From the NCBI GenBank assembly GCA_035048485.1, contig CM068585.1:19462501-19526500 (forward strand): a stretch of 64,000 nucleotides of DNA, read 5' to 3'. Every line of letters begins with the position of its first letter. Position 1 is the stretch's first letter. Shown piece by piece: positions 45,780 through 57,640 of the stretch. Position numbers and translations under genes: made by a program. A model generated the notes under the pieces. That model had not been told where the DNA came from. It saw only the letters and a program-made list of their open reading frames with translations, and made no database searches. This DNA is from Pteria penguin. Its lineage: Eukaryota > Mollusca > Bivalvia > Pterioida > Pteriidae.

Positions 45780-48000
45780 GTTTGAGAAAAAACTAAATGT
45801 AACAAAGTACAGAGGAGAAAACAGAAGACATCTGACAAAGCTGTATGACACAAATCACCAATCAAAAAATGACAATAGCATAATATACACGGAACGACAT
45901 TACAAAAATATTCGATTGTGCTGCGGTTACGATACCGACTTAGGACGGTCAATTGAAGTAACAAACGTCATTCAGTTGGTGTGGTTAACCGGTTTACTGG
46001 CGCCCACCTTCCCACTCACCGCAAAAGCAGCACAATCAAAGGACAAAGGACAAATTTTAAAAATTTATAAATAATCCTCCATATAGAGAACAAGGATCAA
46101 CAGGTTTCTCAAGGAGAGAGGTCATAAAAATGTATTACAGAATATTATTATAGAATAATATGTGGCTATCAAAATATGTAAGGAGACATCAACAAAAGTA
46201 AACCGTGCTCTGCCTGTGTGTAAGCAAGCTCAGATCCTTGATCAATAGGGGTCACGACTAACAGTCAGAAAGGACGAGGATCAGGACCTTGTCTCCTCTG
46301 AAAAGGTTTGAACAAGGCCCGTCATAGAGTCCCCACCGCCCTGTTAGTCAGTGTGCAACGCTCAAGTAAAAGTCTGCATTGGGTTGTAGAGGGACCCAAT
46401 ACAAGATCTATGGTCTTAGAGATGATTTTGGGGTCATACTGTCGATGTCGAAGGCGTTTAATAATGTTAGAACCAACCGATATGAAATTATCGGAACCTT
46501 TGACCCTCCTTACTTTGTACACTAGATCACCGTAGAAATTGGGATGGGAAATTCCTCTGGATACATATTGTTGAAAGGTAACATTATCGAATTTTGATAA
46601 AATGTCTGAATAAGATGTTTATGATTTCTAGAACCCTGAGTAAGAAGTTTAAAAGTAATCTGAGAATTTTTATTTCGTGAAAATCCAAAACGTTAGTGCA
46701 GGCTCTAGCAAACCGAACCAATTGACTAATATAAATACCATATAATGGGAGTCTGGGGACATCACCATCTAAATAAGGGAAATTTACAATAGGAAATCGA
46801 AAGTCATCACTTTTATCATATATGTTGGCATGAATATTGTTGTTAATAATTATAATATTTAAGTCCAAAAAAGGTGTTTCCTGGTCGGAAGTACTGGCTT
46901 TGTTTAATTGAAGTTCAGATGGATGTCAGATATATAGTTTGCAAACTCGGGGTTATCGATTACTAAAATATCAAGATATCTAGAGATGTCATTGCATTCA
47001 TCAATAAGGTCGAAGTATGATTTAGATTCTCTGTTAAAACACTAGCGTATGAGAGACAAAAACTAATTTATGGTTTGTCATGAGGTAGAGAGGTATATAG
47101 TGTCGAAAAATCAAAATCAAAAACTCGATTAGTTTCAGAATTTCTGAAATGAAATTTATCGATGACTTTGCTTAATTTTTTAGTGACCATAGTAAACAAC
47201 GAAGAAGTACAGAGAATATCGTGTATAGCGTTATATTCAGACAAATACGAATCCCAATTTAAAATAAGGTGAGACCAGTGCAAAGTTGTAGAACAATGAC
47301 TCGAATTTGATATAAAACGATATTTGTATTGACTTTCGTGTAATTTAAGGAGCCAATATATGGTTGGAAGATCATTTTTATCAACGTTTAAATTGCATAT
47401 AGATACACAATTGTCAGGTAGGCTCTTGTCAACATACGTACAAGTAGAGTTCAATTCAATTTTAAATACAGTAGTTTTCAAACAATGATAATATTATTAG
47501 CTGATTTGTCAGCAGGTACAAGTATTTTGTAAATCAGCCATCTTTTTCAACCCACAGGCTGATATATATATTAATATTTATTTGCAGGAACAGGAAGGTG
47601 GATTAAGTCCAGTGTATTAGGATTAGATGTGACTGCATTGTAATTAAAATAAGGTTTCTAATATGTTTTTTACTGATAGTACAGATAGCAAATCAGGGGT
47701 CGCTAAGCAGGTCTATTCTTTTATTTACAAATTTAATCTTTATATATTGCGATTAATGAGGAAGCGATGGTATATGTGGGTAAAGTTTCATACATGAAAA
47801 TGCCATAATCATTTAAAGTCTAAATCGATCCTTATAACGTAAACTTCTTAGATCAGCCTTATCCAGAATAGGTGACCGAAATATACGATAGTGCACATAA
47901 AAGTTAGTGACGACCGTTAATTCTGGTTATCCGCAGTAGATCGTCTAATGATTTAGTCAATCTAGCATGTCTTCTTTGGTTGCCATTACGTGAACGACCT
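45780..48000 (-). mobile_element. Penelope-like retroelement, near full length but dead
   Basis: Minus-strand pieces follow the order of a known bivalve RT protein. N-terminal block remnants lie at 47470-47990. At 47068-47481 is an open piece with LPTIYWLLKLHESQYKYRFI and FDFSTLYTSLPHD (motif A). At ~46890-47045 motif C survives as RYLDIL, one Asp short of the expected YLDD. At 46584-46868 is YDKSDDFRFPIVNFPYLDGD, and the C-terminal YKVRRVKGSDNFI block is at 46322-46522. The 3' tail extends to about 45780. An internal deletion near 47030 removes motif B. Assignment to Penelope-like elements rests on motif style; it is not a LINE or LTR type. Confidence 0.7.
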
Positions 48001-48308
48001 GCCTTTTCTCATAACGTCTGGTCTTCACGAAAATATATTGATATTGTTATGGTGAGAGGAAATGTTACCTTGTTGAACAATTGGTAATTGAGACCAAGGA
48101 GATGCGGGGTTTGTAAATCTAATAAAGCTCAGCAACCAAGTAAGGCTTTACCAGAAATGACGTTGATCCAGTTTCTGGCATCAAGCTGACGTCATAGTGT
48201 ATTGAATGTGACATAATGCATTTGTTGCCTTGTAGAGTTTATAATGGTTGATTATTTTCGGTGAAGTACAACTTCAATATTTTCAAATACACTCAGTAAT
48301 TTTATGTT

Positions 48309-48791
48309 TTAAATGATACCTATTAAATTGTGTTTTTTTTTTCTTAGTGAATAAATGTAGTGGCGAGCTGGTTCTTCTGTGAAATGGGTGAGACGTGTTG
48401 TTCCGCATGGAAAACCATCTAAACAGTCATAAAATAAGTTTGTTTTACAAGGACTAAGCAAAAAATAAATACGATGAGGCCTTTTAATTATTGCATATAT
48501 CCTTCTAAAGCACTGAGAGCTTTTATATAATGATACAACCCATACCAGATTCCATGAACATTTGAAATATTTTGACATACAAGATTGGGTTGAAAATGCC
48601 TCATTCTTCGCTGATTTTAAAAATTGCCCTTGGATCAATTTATTCAAAAGTGTGTCATAATATGCATCTATATAAAAATTAACTACTGAACAATATTTTA
48701 CGAGATGAATAGTTGACATAAAGGGTAATATTAGCGGCGTGAGTAAAACTTTGAGTGATTTATTGTTTATTTTTAATAAATCACAAGCCAT
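48309..48791 (-). CDS. Hypothetical 160-residue frame upstream of the dead retroelement
   Basis: Open from ATG (48791) to stop. The N-terminal 35 residues are hydrophobic (LLTPLILPFMSTIHLV), and the middle has scattered Cys (SWNLVWVVSLYKSSQC). I do not recognise a family. It lies on the same strand as the retroelement and 5' of its recognisable part, within the interval that separates the two satellite blocks. It may belong to the element, or be chance in AT-rich DNA. No expression signal is visible. Confidence 0.25.
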   Translation of the reverse strand: MACDLLKINNKSLKVLLTPLILPFMSTIHLVKYCSVVNFYIDAYYDTLLNKLIQGQFLKSAKNEAFSTQSCMSKYFKCSWNLVWVVSLYKSSQCFRRIYAIIKRPHRIYFLLSPCKTNLFYDCLDGFPCGTTRLTHFTEEPARHYIYSLRKKKHNLIGII

Positions 48792-48929
48792 GGTTTACAA
48801 TATTCCCAGGGAAAACTCAAACACAACCAAGTCAGTTACCTAACGATTGAATGATAACACTTGAAACACCCGGTCGCGGGGAATCTTTTTAAAGACTACA
48901 CACTGCAACCGAGAATAAATGTACATATA

Positions 48930-48975
48930 AAAGAAAAAGACAAAAAATATCGGACCAAGCTTACACAAATCACAA
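48930..48975 (-). repeat. Retroelement terminal motif, right-hand copy
   Basis: GACAAAAAATATCGGACCAAGC...ACACAAATCAC (two blocks) resembles GACAGAAGGCATCTGACCAAGC...ACAAATCACC at 45190-45232, in the same orientation. It lies just before the satellite resumes. Confidence 0.4.
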
Positions 48976-48984
48976 ACTTACGAA

Positions 48985-49640
48985 AAGGTATCAACTACTT
49001 CAGTCTTTTCACCATATACAGTATTGTATACCTACGGAAAGAGAGCCTCTTCGTCACCTTACAACAGTGTACTACTAATATATGAGGTCTATCAATGAAG
49101 TCTGTCTGTTCACCTTACACAGTATTGCAATACCAACTTATCATCGAAGATTTCTGTTTGTTCACCATTCGCAGATTGTAACACCTACGTGATAGAGAGC
49201 TATCGAAGGCTTCCGTTTGTTCACCATTCGAGGACTGTACTACCTATACGTAATAAAGAGTTATCTACGACTTATTTCTATACACAAACGACGACGTCTG
49301 TCTGTTCACCATTCGAAGATTGTACTACCTTCGCAACAGAGAGCTATCGAGGACTTCTGTTTATTCACTATTCGAGGATTGTACTACCTACGTAATAGAG
49401 AGCTATCGAGGACTTCTGTTTGTTCACTATTCGAGGATTGTACTACCTTCGCAACAGAGAGCTATCGAGGACTTCTGTCTGTTCACTATTCGAGGATTGT
49501 ACTACCTTCGCAATAGAGAGCTATCGAGGACTTCTGTTTGTTCACCATTCGAGGAATTGTCGTACCTACGTAATGGAGCTATCAACGAATTCGGTTTATA
49601 TTAAAATTACAACACTTATGTGTACACCACTTTCAGCCAG
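48985..49640 (+). repeat. 59-60-bp minisatellite, right block
   Basis: Units contain GTTCACCATTCGAGGATTGT, ACTACCTTCGCAACAGAGAG and CTATCGAGGACTTCTGT; spacing is 59 bp in the homogeneous part (49381, 49440, 49499). The left end (TTTTCACCATATACAGTATTG) is close to the units at 44.5-45.2 kb. Overlapping open frames here are repeat artefacts. Confidence 0.85.
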
Positions 49641-49644
49641 ATAA

Positions 49645-51050
49645 TAGAATGTCCAAAGCTCGAATCAGTAAAAAGAAAGGTTTGAGCAACGAAAATGAGA
49701 GCCTTTACCCAATAATTTAAAAACAATTCCCCGAAAGATGATGACCGAAAAACCCCGGAGCAGCACCGTTCGCTATCATTTCTGGTTTTGATTTACTTTT
49801 TGGCGAGGTATTTCCACAGGTATAATCATATCTATGGTATGACTCTTTATTTTGTCTGACTATGGTTTATCTTCGTATCTGCTGTTCCAATACCCCCCCC
49901 CCCCCCCCCCCCACAGAAAAATGTTTAATAATTTCGGAGAGTTCGTCAGTGATGAAGGGTCATTGTGTCGAAAGGTTAAATGAATTCATAGAGAGAATTT
50001 ACTGACAAATCGATTATATTCTACATATCTGAGATATGTTAACAAAAGTCTAAATGTAACCTATACACAAATTATATACTTGAAACACCCCAATCTACAC
50101 GCTTTAATAAAAGTATCGGTTTTATCATTGATCTGGATAGCAGTCAAGTTATAAAGTTTGTTATGTAACAATAACACTTTAACTTGTTTTAACAGATTTA
50201 CAATATACCTGTTTAACATGAAAATTTACCAGTTTCGATCCAAATACTCCCAAAAGATTTTGGATGTATTTAGAATTTCAATTTCATTTGCAATATAAAA
50301 AGTTAAAGTTTTGGTGCTTCTTTCCTTGGCCAAAGATCGATATTTTCGTTTTCTCATTGATCACTGATATTTAAAATGCTAATCTATACAATATGCATGG
50401 AAAATATGGAGGTTTTGTATGTAATGTTATGTCCTAACATCAAAATGTATTCTTCCTCACATTGTAATATAAATACATCTAGATAAATACCAAATTCTTC
50501 AAAGTATTTGAGATAAACCATGTTTACCAGTAATACCACGAGTTGATGAAAACTATCGAAGATCATTCTGAAACATCTAGCATAAGAGTAGGCGACAAGT
50601 TTTTATATTGACGTACCTGTCCTTCACAAGGGAAACTGTCAGAAAGTTGTGTAATCTTTTGCCTTTAGTTTCTTTACTTGAGTAAATACATGTATTTGTA
50701 GTTATCAAACATTCACCATATTTTATTTCAAGAGCTAATCGCTAAGCTAAATAAAAATCAGTCAATCAAAGGAAAATATATGTATTATTTCTTAACTGAT
50801 TTGATTACAGTATTTGAATAATTAGAATAATTTCACGGAGTCAAGGGATTGTTAAGTACAAGATTATTTAGTAGGTCTGTAATCTAAAATTGAAATGAAC
50901 AGCTCAGTAAATTATTTTGCTCATAGTTTGCAGATTTATCTAGATTTCCTTTTCTATGTAAATTCGTTCAATGATGTGTGTTAACAAAAGAGACTAAATG
51001 CCTTTATCAAATATAATATAAATTAATGGTAATGAAAAATACGAAAGTAA
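49645..51050. other. Intergenic, no supported gene
   Basis: It contains a C-homopolymer at about 49892-49912; otherwise featureless AT-rich DNA. Confidence 0.5.
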
Positions 51051-51544
51051 CAGGTGTCACATGACCATGACACTAAAAGACAATATACCACAGTGGACAT
51101 TCTCGGACTCCTGAAATTCAGAGGTGAAACAAGATACTCGGATGGAGTGAGCGTCTTCTGTATTGCTAGCCACACCCTCCGAGAATGCTTTCACAGACGA
51201 AACAAGCAAAATTCAGCACTGTGTATAGATGAATGTGAACAAACACTGTATAGAAAGTAATACAAAAGGAACATATTATAAACTGTGGATAAATACATTT
51301 CTATAAATTTATCACATGCATATATAATTTTGTTTCATTTTAGAGATTTCACACAACCTAACCTCTGGGCGATTATCATTTCTATTAATATTCATATTCA
51401 GAATTAGTAAAACGTTCATTTCCACCATAGAATGTACATGGTTTAATATAATGGAGTATTGTCTTGAATTTCCATCTCAGATCACTATATATTTGGCTTT
51501 TCTATAATTCTGACGAGCAAATGTGCAATATTTGGTGAACCGCA

Positions 51545-51840
51545 CTTTAACGAGGGCATCATAAGTCTAGTTTTCAGTGCTTTTGTACTGACATGAGATA
51601 TATACTTAAAGTTTTCCGTCTTGAAATTATGCAAATCACTCTAAAACTAAGGAATATCGCCCTTATGCATAGCTCTGTCCTTAGATTGATTTTTTGGTTC
51701 TTTTTTTTTTCGATCATTTTGGTTTTAATACTGCTCTTCAAATATTTATGTACTATGAGAATTCCAACTATTCGGCCACGAGCACTACTGAAGAGACATA
51801 AGTTGTCGAAATGCGCATCTAGTGCACAAAATTAGAAGAT
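51545..51840 (+). repeat. Dispersed repeat ending CGAAATGCGCATCTAGTGCAC, copy 2
   Basis: TTTTCAGTGCTTTTGTACTG, GCTCTGTCCTTAGATTGATT, CTCTTCAAATATTTATG and CTGAAGAGACATAAGTTGTC occur in the same order as the 36-kb copy. Confidence 0.7.
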
Positions 51841-52093
51841 AGATATGTTTTATATTTATTTTAAGAAGTTTTTTCTTTTCATAAATGTATTTACATGTCT
51901 TTTTGTGCAAAAGAGTTTCTTCTACAGATGAAGTTGTTAAATCATCAATTGTTTCATTCTGTCCTCCCAGCCTTGTAATTTCACTATTACTTCGGTTTTC
52001 ACACCCCCGGTTGGCAAATGAGGAACAGCGATCACTAATAGTCGCTTTTGAACTAAGAATTATACCCTAACTTGTGGATACTTGGGATGTAAA

Positions 52094-52264
52094 GATGATG
52101 GATAAATCCAAACCACAAGTCCAAAAATCATAAAACCAGAGGACATACAAATGGAAAATAACAAAATATGTCTACTTAAAGAGCATATGTGAACCCCTGT
52201 GATGGAGTGAGATCAGGTTCCCGGGGAGAGTGAGCATCTCCTGCTTACTAGCAACACCCGTCAC
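52094..52264 (+). repeat. Dispersed repeat, 'GCATCCCCTGCT' family, copy 2
   Basis: ATGATGGATAAATCCAAACC, AGTCCAAAAATC, ATCAGGTTCCCGGGGAGAG and GAGCATCTCCTGCTTACTAG, then ACACCCGTCAC. Parallel to the copy at 4070-4172. Confidence 0.65.
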
Positions 52265-52368
52265 ATATACCCAGTAGAAAGAGTCAAATCGTGTAAATTC
52301 CATGTGTATTTATATATGGAGAAGTCGAAGTAGGTAACCTTCTAGTATAGAAGGTGTCAAATCTCTGT

Positions 52369-53446
52369 AAAATGATCGGAATCGGTCTCAGTCCAGAATA
52401 TCATTTAAGTGTGGATAACGAGATATCATATGGAGTAATAAGAGTCTCGTATCGACCGTAGAACTTCCTCAGTGACGTTGCTAGTCTAGCACATATATAA
52501 CCCTGGTTGAGCAGCTTAACTGAAAGTCGCCTAGCCGTCAGAACAAAGTCATTGTAATTTGAACATGCTCTGGAATAACGTATTAACTGAGATATGAATA
52601 CGCCGTATGCGGGCGATGATGGAATGTTGCTACTTATGAAAGGAAAGTTTGTGATAGCTAAATTGAAATCGTCACGTTTGTCATAAAATGAGGTGTTCAA
52701 TTGACCATTAATGTCGAAAGACAACATAATATCTAAATACAAAGCAGTGACAGTTCACTTGGATAGATGATGATCCGCGATGAAGGATAATTAATTGAAA
52801 GCAAGTCATCTAAATATCTGCCAAGAGCCAATTGTTTTTTACCTTGCGGAAAGCAAAGACTGAATGAATTCAGCTTCGTATGAGTAAAGGAATATGTCAG
52901 CCAGAAGCGGAGCACAGTTAACTGAAATGTAATCGATAAGAAAGTTCAACATCTGGGATGACAACTGTTTCAATGTATTTATTTTTGGATTCAGAATTTT
53001 CCCTAAGTAAGTTCATTGTAATAGTGAATGCATTTTTCCGCTAATCATGCGCCTCATAAGATGAAGGTCGATCAGTATACAGATTGCTTTGTAGTTTGGG
53101 TACTTTTCTCTAACATTATTATTTATGTTATCTTTGGTTTTGATGGAAATTGTTCATTATTTCCGAGTGGTGTCATGGATGGTAGGGGCTTTTTCATGTA
53201 CATGGTTTAGAAAGAAAATTTAGTGATATCAGTCGCTATACGGTGAACTCTTTCCAGTGGATAATTCTAATGGATAAGAGCTAGTAACCTATATCAATCA
53301 GGTATCAAAATGTGATATTAAATGAAAAGACCAAAACTTAATTTAATGAACTGAATTATTCCAACAGCACTGACAGAATTCATATTGTACTAATGGATAA
53401 GCTTTAGTCGTGACAAAATTATTCGGTTTTTTTTATACATAGTAGA
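52369..53446 (-). pseudogene. Second-family Penelope-like RT, duplicate unit 1 (many short deletions)
   Basis: Minus-strand RT of a family whose C-terminal part reads SLRKFYGRYETLI (52401-52742), preceded by a broken catalytic part (52733-52915). It lacks several blocks of 10-60 bp present in unit 2, including the segment with motif B. Long aligned stretches are identical to unit 2, which follows head to tail. Confidence 0.7.
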
Positions 53447-54752
53447 GTTAAAATGATCGGAATCGGTCTCAGTCCAGTATCATGTCATAAAATAAGAGTC
53501 TCGTTATCGACCGTAGAACTCAGTGACGTTGCTAGTCTAGCAATATATAACCCTGGTTGAGCAGCTTAACTGAAAGTCGCCTGCCGTCAGAACAAAGTCA
53601 TTGTAATTTGAACATGCTCTGGAATAACGTATTAACTGAGATATGAATACGCCGTATGCGGGCGATGATGGAATGTTGCTACTTATGAAAGGAAAGTTTG
53701 TGATAGCTAAATTGAAATCGTCACGTTTGTCATAAAATGAGGTGTTCAATTGACCATTAATGTCGAAAGACAACATAATATCTAAATACAAAGTATAATT
53801 ACTACTTTCTGTGGTTTCTTTGACCTCCAGTTCACTTGGATAGATGATGATAAGGTAATCCGCGAATGAAGGATAATTAATTGAAAGCAAGTCATCTAAA
53901 TATCTGTAAGTAAAATTGAAACCAAGAGCCAATTGTTTTTTACCTTGCGAAAGCAAAGACTGAATGAATTCAGCTTCGTATGAGTAAAGGAATATGTCAG
54001 CCAGAAGCGGAGCACAGTTAGTGCCCATTGGAATGCCGACAATTTGTTGAAAAACCTTACCTCCAAACACCACAAAAATGTAATCGATAAGAAAGTTCAA
54101 CATCTGGATGACAACTGTTTCAATGTATTTATTTTTGGATTCAGAATTTTCCCTAACAAAGTAAGTTTTATCGTGGCCTATTACTATATATTTGAATTTG
54201 CGGCTTCCGTTTTTAATAGTGAATGCATTTTTCCGCTAATCTGTCTTTTAACTTCTGATGAGGGATACACGCCTCATAAGATGAAGGTCGATCAGTATTT
54301 AATACAGTTTTCCGCGTTGTTGTTTGTCTGCTTTGTAGTTTGGGTACTTTTCTCTAACATTATTATTTATGTTATCTTTGGTTTTGATGGAAATTGTTCA
54401 TTATTTCCGAGTGGTGTCATGGACTTTGTAGGGGCTTTTTCATGTACATCTTCTCTTTCTTGGTAGAAAGAAAATTTAGTGATTATCAGTCGCCATTTCT
54501 CCTTTTTTCTTTCCGATACGGTGAACTCTTTCCAGTGGATAATTCTAATGGAGGAAAGACCGGTAAGAGCATAGAATAACCTATATCAATCAGGTATCAA
54601 AATGTGATATTAAATGAAAAGACCAAAACTTAATTTAATGAACTGAATTATCCAACAGCACTATATTTTAAGACAGACATTTTAATTCATATTGTACTAA
54701 TGGATAAGCTTTAGTCGTGACAAAATTATTCGGTTTTTTTATACATAGTAGA
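53447..54752 (-). mobile_element. Second-family Penelope-like RT, duplicate unit 2
   Basis: The longer of two tandem units. It starts, like unit 1, with ATGATCGGAATCGGTCTCAG and ends at ATACATAGTAGAGTT. It contains the best preserved RT frame of the window (see 53537-54236). Upstream of that frame the sequence carries stops. Confidence 0.7.
53537..54236 (-). pseudogene. Reverse transcriptase domain fragment (Penelope-like)
   Basis: An open minus frame of ~230 residues without its own start context. Order seen: YIVIGHDKTYFVREN, GIPMGTNCAPLLADIFLYSY (motif B), YRYLDDLLSIN (motif C with both Asp), YPSELEVKE, YDKRDDFNLAITNFPF and YGVFISQLIRYSRAC. It would catalyse RNA-templated DNA synthesis in a live element, but here it is truncated on both sides: motif A upstream is missing and the C-terminus shifts frame at GDFQL. 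It is therefore a remnant. The two catalytic motifs are still intact, unlike in the 47-kb copy. Confidence 0.75.
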
Positions 54753-54754
54753 GT

Positions 54755-55630
54755 TACCTGGATTCTTATAACCAAGTATACAAGTAATGCTGATATGCTG
54801 TTTTGAGTAGCTTCATTCAGAGGGACTCCAGTTTACATTTAGCGGTGCTTGGACTCGGGGGAACGCATGGCTTTATCCAGTATCATGATGTTCTGCAGTC
54901 ATCAGAGTCAACTGGCTAAGAGATCCGGTTACACACAAAAAATAACTAATTATTTCTAGCTTTGCCTTCTTCTAATTTGTTAACTAATCAATTCCTACCT
55001 TGTAGTCAGAAAGAATACTTAAATGCTATAATAAAGTACTTGATTGGCGACTCTCTGAGACTGCTGAACTTACTGAAAAAATGCAATATTTAGTTTGTTG
55101 TTTTACTATTTATCTCGCACTTCTACTCAACTAGCCAATAAATCAGGCATTGAGGAGTGATCTCACCAAATGTTTTCCGTTTCTGTTGGTAACAGTGATT
55201 GAACATCTTCATATTAGGACCAGCTAGGCTTGTAACACAGTTTTATTAGCTCAAGTAATATGCCTTCCAGTCGACCCAGCTACTTTTACAGCATGGTATT
55301 TGCAAACTGAATGACCTGAAAGTAAATGTGATACAGTATTTGTATTGAACTATTTGAATTAATTTGCATATTTGAATCCAGAACAGCTTTATACCTAACT
55401 GTATTCGTAAGTTTTCAGAATATTACTTTAGATGCATTGGTGATAATTAGGAGACATCATATGTATTGTTCTGATGTACAGGAAGGTAGTCGAGAATGTC
55501 AGATAGCCTTTTGCCACAGAAGTGGTTGAGGGTCAATTTTCAGACATGGCTTCTAAGTACACTGTCACAACATGTAAAGTCTTGGAGACATAACTCTATC
55601 TGCAGCTAACCTATCTGGTCTGAAAATGAA
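54755..55630. other. Intergenic, no supported gene
   Basis: Nothing recognisable on either strand. Confidence 0.5.
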
Positions 55631-55634
55631 AGAG

Positions 55635-55800
55635 AAAACAGAAGACATCTGTCCAAGCTGTATGACACAAATCACCAAGGACATGCACATAAAACGACAT
55701 TAAAAATGTTCGACCGTACTGCAGTAACGACCCCGACTTAGGACGGTCAATTAAAGTAACAAACGTCACTCAGGTATGGTTAGCCGGTTTACGGGAAAGA
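55635..55800 (-). mobile_element. Penelope-like element 3' tail fragment
   Basis: GAAGACATCTGTCCAAGC, ACACAAATCACCAAGGACATG, CCGACTTAGGACGGTCAATT and GGTTAGCCGGTTTACGGG match, in order, the tails at 45.8-46.0 and 57.64-57.75 kb. No RT sequence is attached. Confidence 0.65.
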
Positions 55801-55984
55801 ATATCAGTCATTACGTATACAAAAACTCTCATTCCATTTTTGTGTAATTACAATTTAAATAATCTTTGAGATGATGTGAATATTATACTTAACGCAATAT
55901 AATATTACGCAATAGTTCAGGTATATAGTCACGTGCAGAATAGTTGGAATGGGCATTACAGTGCTATAGTAATACTCTAATATT

Positions 55985-57485
55985 TGCATTTTAACTTGAT
56001 TTTTACAGGAGTCGCTTACTCCTACTGGCACAACGTCTGAATTTCAGGGTCCGTGAATGTCCACTATGGGATCATATGCATACCAGATGCGCGTAAAAAG
56101 GAGTAGAAATGTGAAATCTATTTTTAAAGGTTGTTGGTTTTGGGATTGGCATTTTATTGCTATCGCACTATTCACAATATCCAGATACGTGAAATTATTT
56201 TCAATTTCTCACAAATAAAATGTAATACACGTCATCTACATTTTACAAAGGATTTGTTTTGCTTTCTTGTAGGTTTGGATACCATGCATTTGCCCGAAAG
56301 ATCTTTAAATCACCATTATCTTCTGCCCTACATTTGGCATGGTAGAGGTTTGATGTCCATTATATCAAGTCGTCTAATGTTTTACGATATGTCTGGAGAA
56401 ACTTCAGAATTACTTACAAGTAGATTTCTTAAATCGTGTCTCATCAAATCTTGGGTTGATTGAAAGGAATAACTTATATGTAATATTCAATATTATTGAA
56501 CAGAAGAACACATCTGCGCTTTTAATATTAATTTGACTTAAGTGATACCCAATATACACTGTGCGTGCTCAAATCAGCAAGTATCAGGTATGATAAATCC
56601 TGTATTGTAAGTATTGTTTTATCACAAATCTATAGGCGTTTCATGGTCCTCACTCGACGAATGACTCAATAAAAACGAAAATGGCTAGAACTTCCAGATG
56701 TGATCTGAGTGATAGGTGGTACTTTCCATGAAATTTTGATACTGTGTAATAAAGCACATTATTATTGTTGTAGGCACAGCCGGTATCATGATATCCAGAC
56801 GCAAATTATTATTTATAATGATATGAACATTGTTTTTGTATGCCCTGGGTTTTAATGATTCTCAGATATTATCATACCTCCCTCTGATTATGGGCTGCAC
56901 ATTCCGAGAACTGCTACCTGGCTTAGTGACCGCAAATAATCATCGGTACAGCCCATTTTAACTCGTCCACATTTGCTCAAATAAACAATGATTCCCGTCA
57001 TGTCCGGAAAGTAGATGGGAAATTAGCAAAATTGATAGAAAGTATAGAACGTGTTATTAATTTGTCGCAAAATGATACAATCCTTACTATTATATGAAGA
57101 TATAATACACGACTGTTATCTATGGTTGTTTTACTTCGTTCAAATTTCTGTGAAGGGGGATCATTGAATTTGATTGAGAAAAAAAGGGGGAGGAGGGGAT
57201 GATAATGGTTTGCACAGTGACTAACAAAAGGTAATTTATACTGTAAACTTCAAGTGTTTCAATTTATTCTCATTATGTAAAAATTAATTAGATGTACTTG
57301 TCTGCTTCCATTGGTCTTTATTTCTTTCTTTTTTATTTTGGGGATCCCTTCCTGTAAATCTATAGATACATTATCATTTAACAATAGGTTACTAAAAGTA
57401 TATAAGAGTCAGAAGAAGAAGAATGTGTTCAAATGTCACCGATTAGTCACGGACCCTTTATGTTCAATGGAATCTCAAGTAAATT
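55985..57485. other. Intergenic; small repeat fragment, otherwise no supported gene
   Basis: At 56005-56110, AGGAGTCGCTTACTCCTACT and ACCAGATGCGCGTAAAAAGG recall the end of the CGAAATGCGCAT repeat type. The 110-residue + frame at 56131-56463 has no family that I recognise. Confidence 0.4.
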
Positions 57486-57489
57486 AAAC

Positions 57490-57640
57490 TGTTAATAAAT
57501 CTACACCTTTCTTAGATTTGAACACCAAAATTATCAACCACCTAATATATACTAATATTTATGATAAACGTGAGGATTTTGGATTTCCTATTGTAAATTT
57601 TCCTTACTTGGATGGCAATGTCCCTCGACTCCCGACTTAC
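57490..57640 (+). mobile_element. Inverted RT fragment at the 3' end of the 58-61-kb element
   Basis: The + strand reads TPFLDLNTKIINHLIYTNIY, then DKREDFGFPIVNFPYLDGNV and PRLPTY. It is >90% identical to the complement of 58395-58540 and then joins the tail sequence TACGATACCGACTTAGGACG of the minus-strand element. Confidence 0.75.

Noticed and set aside
49217..49644. Overlapping + frames with repeated LFTIRGLYYL-type peptides
   Set aside because: Products of the 59-bp tandem repeat; since 59 is not divisible by three, the same peptide appears in different frames.
56131..56463. 110-residue + frame
   Set aside because: No recognisable family and no gene context; kept only as a note.
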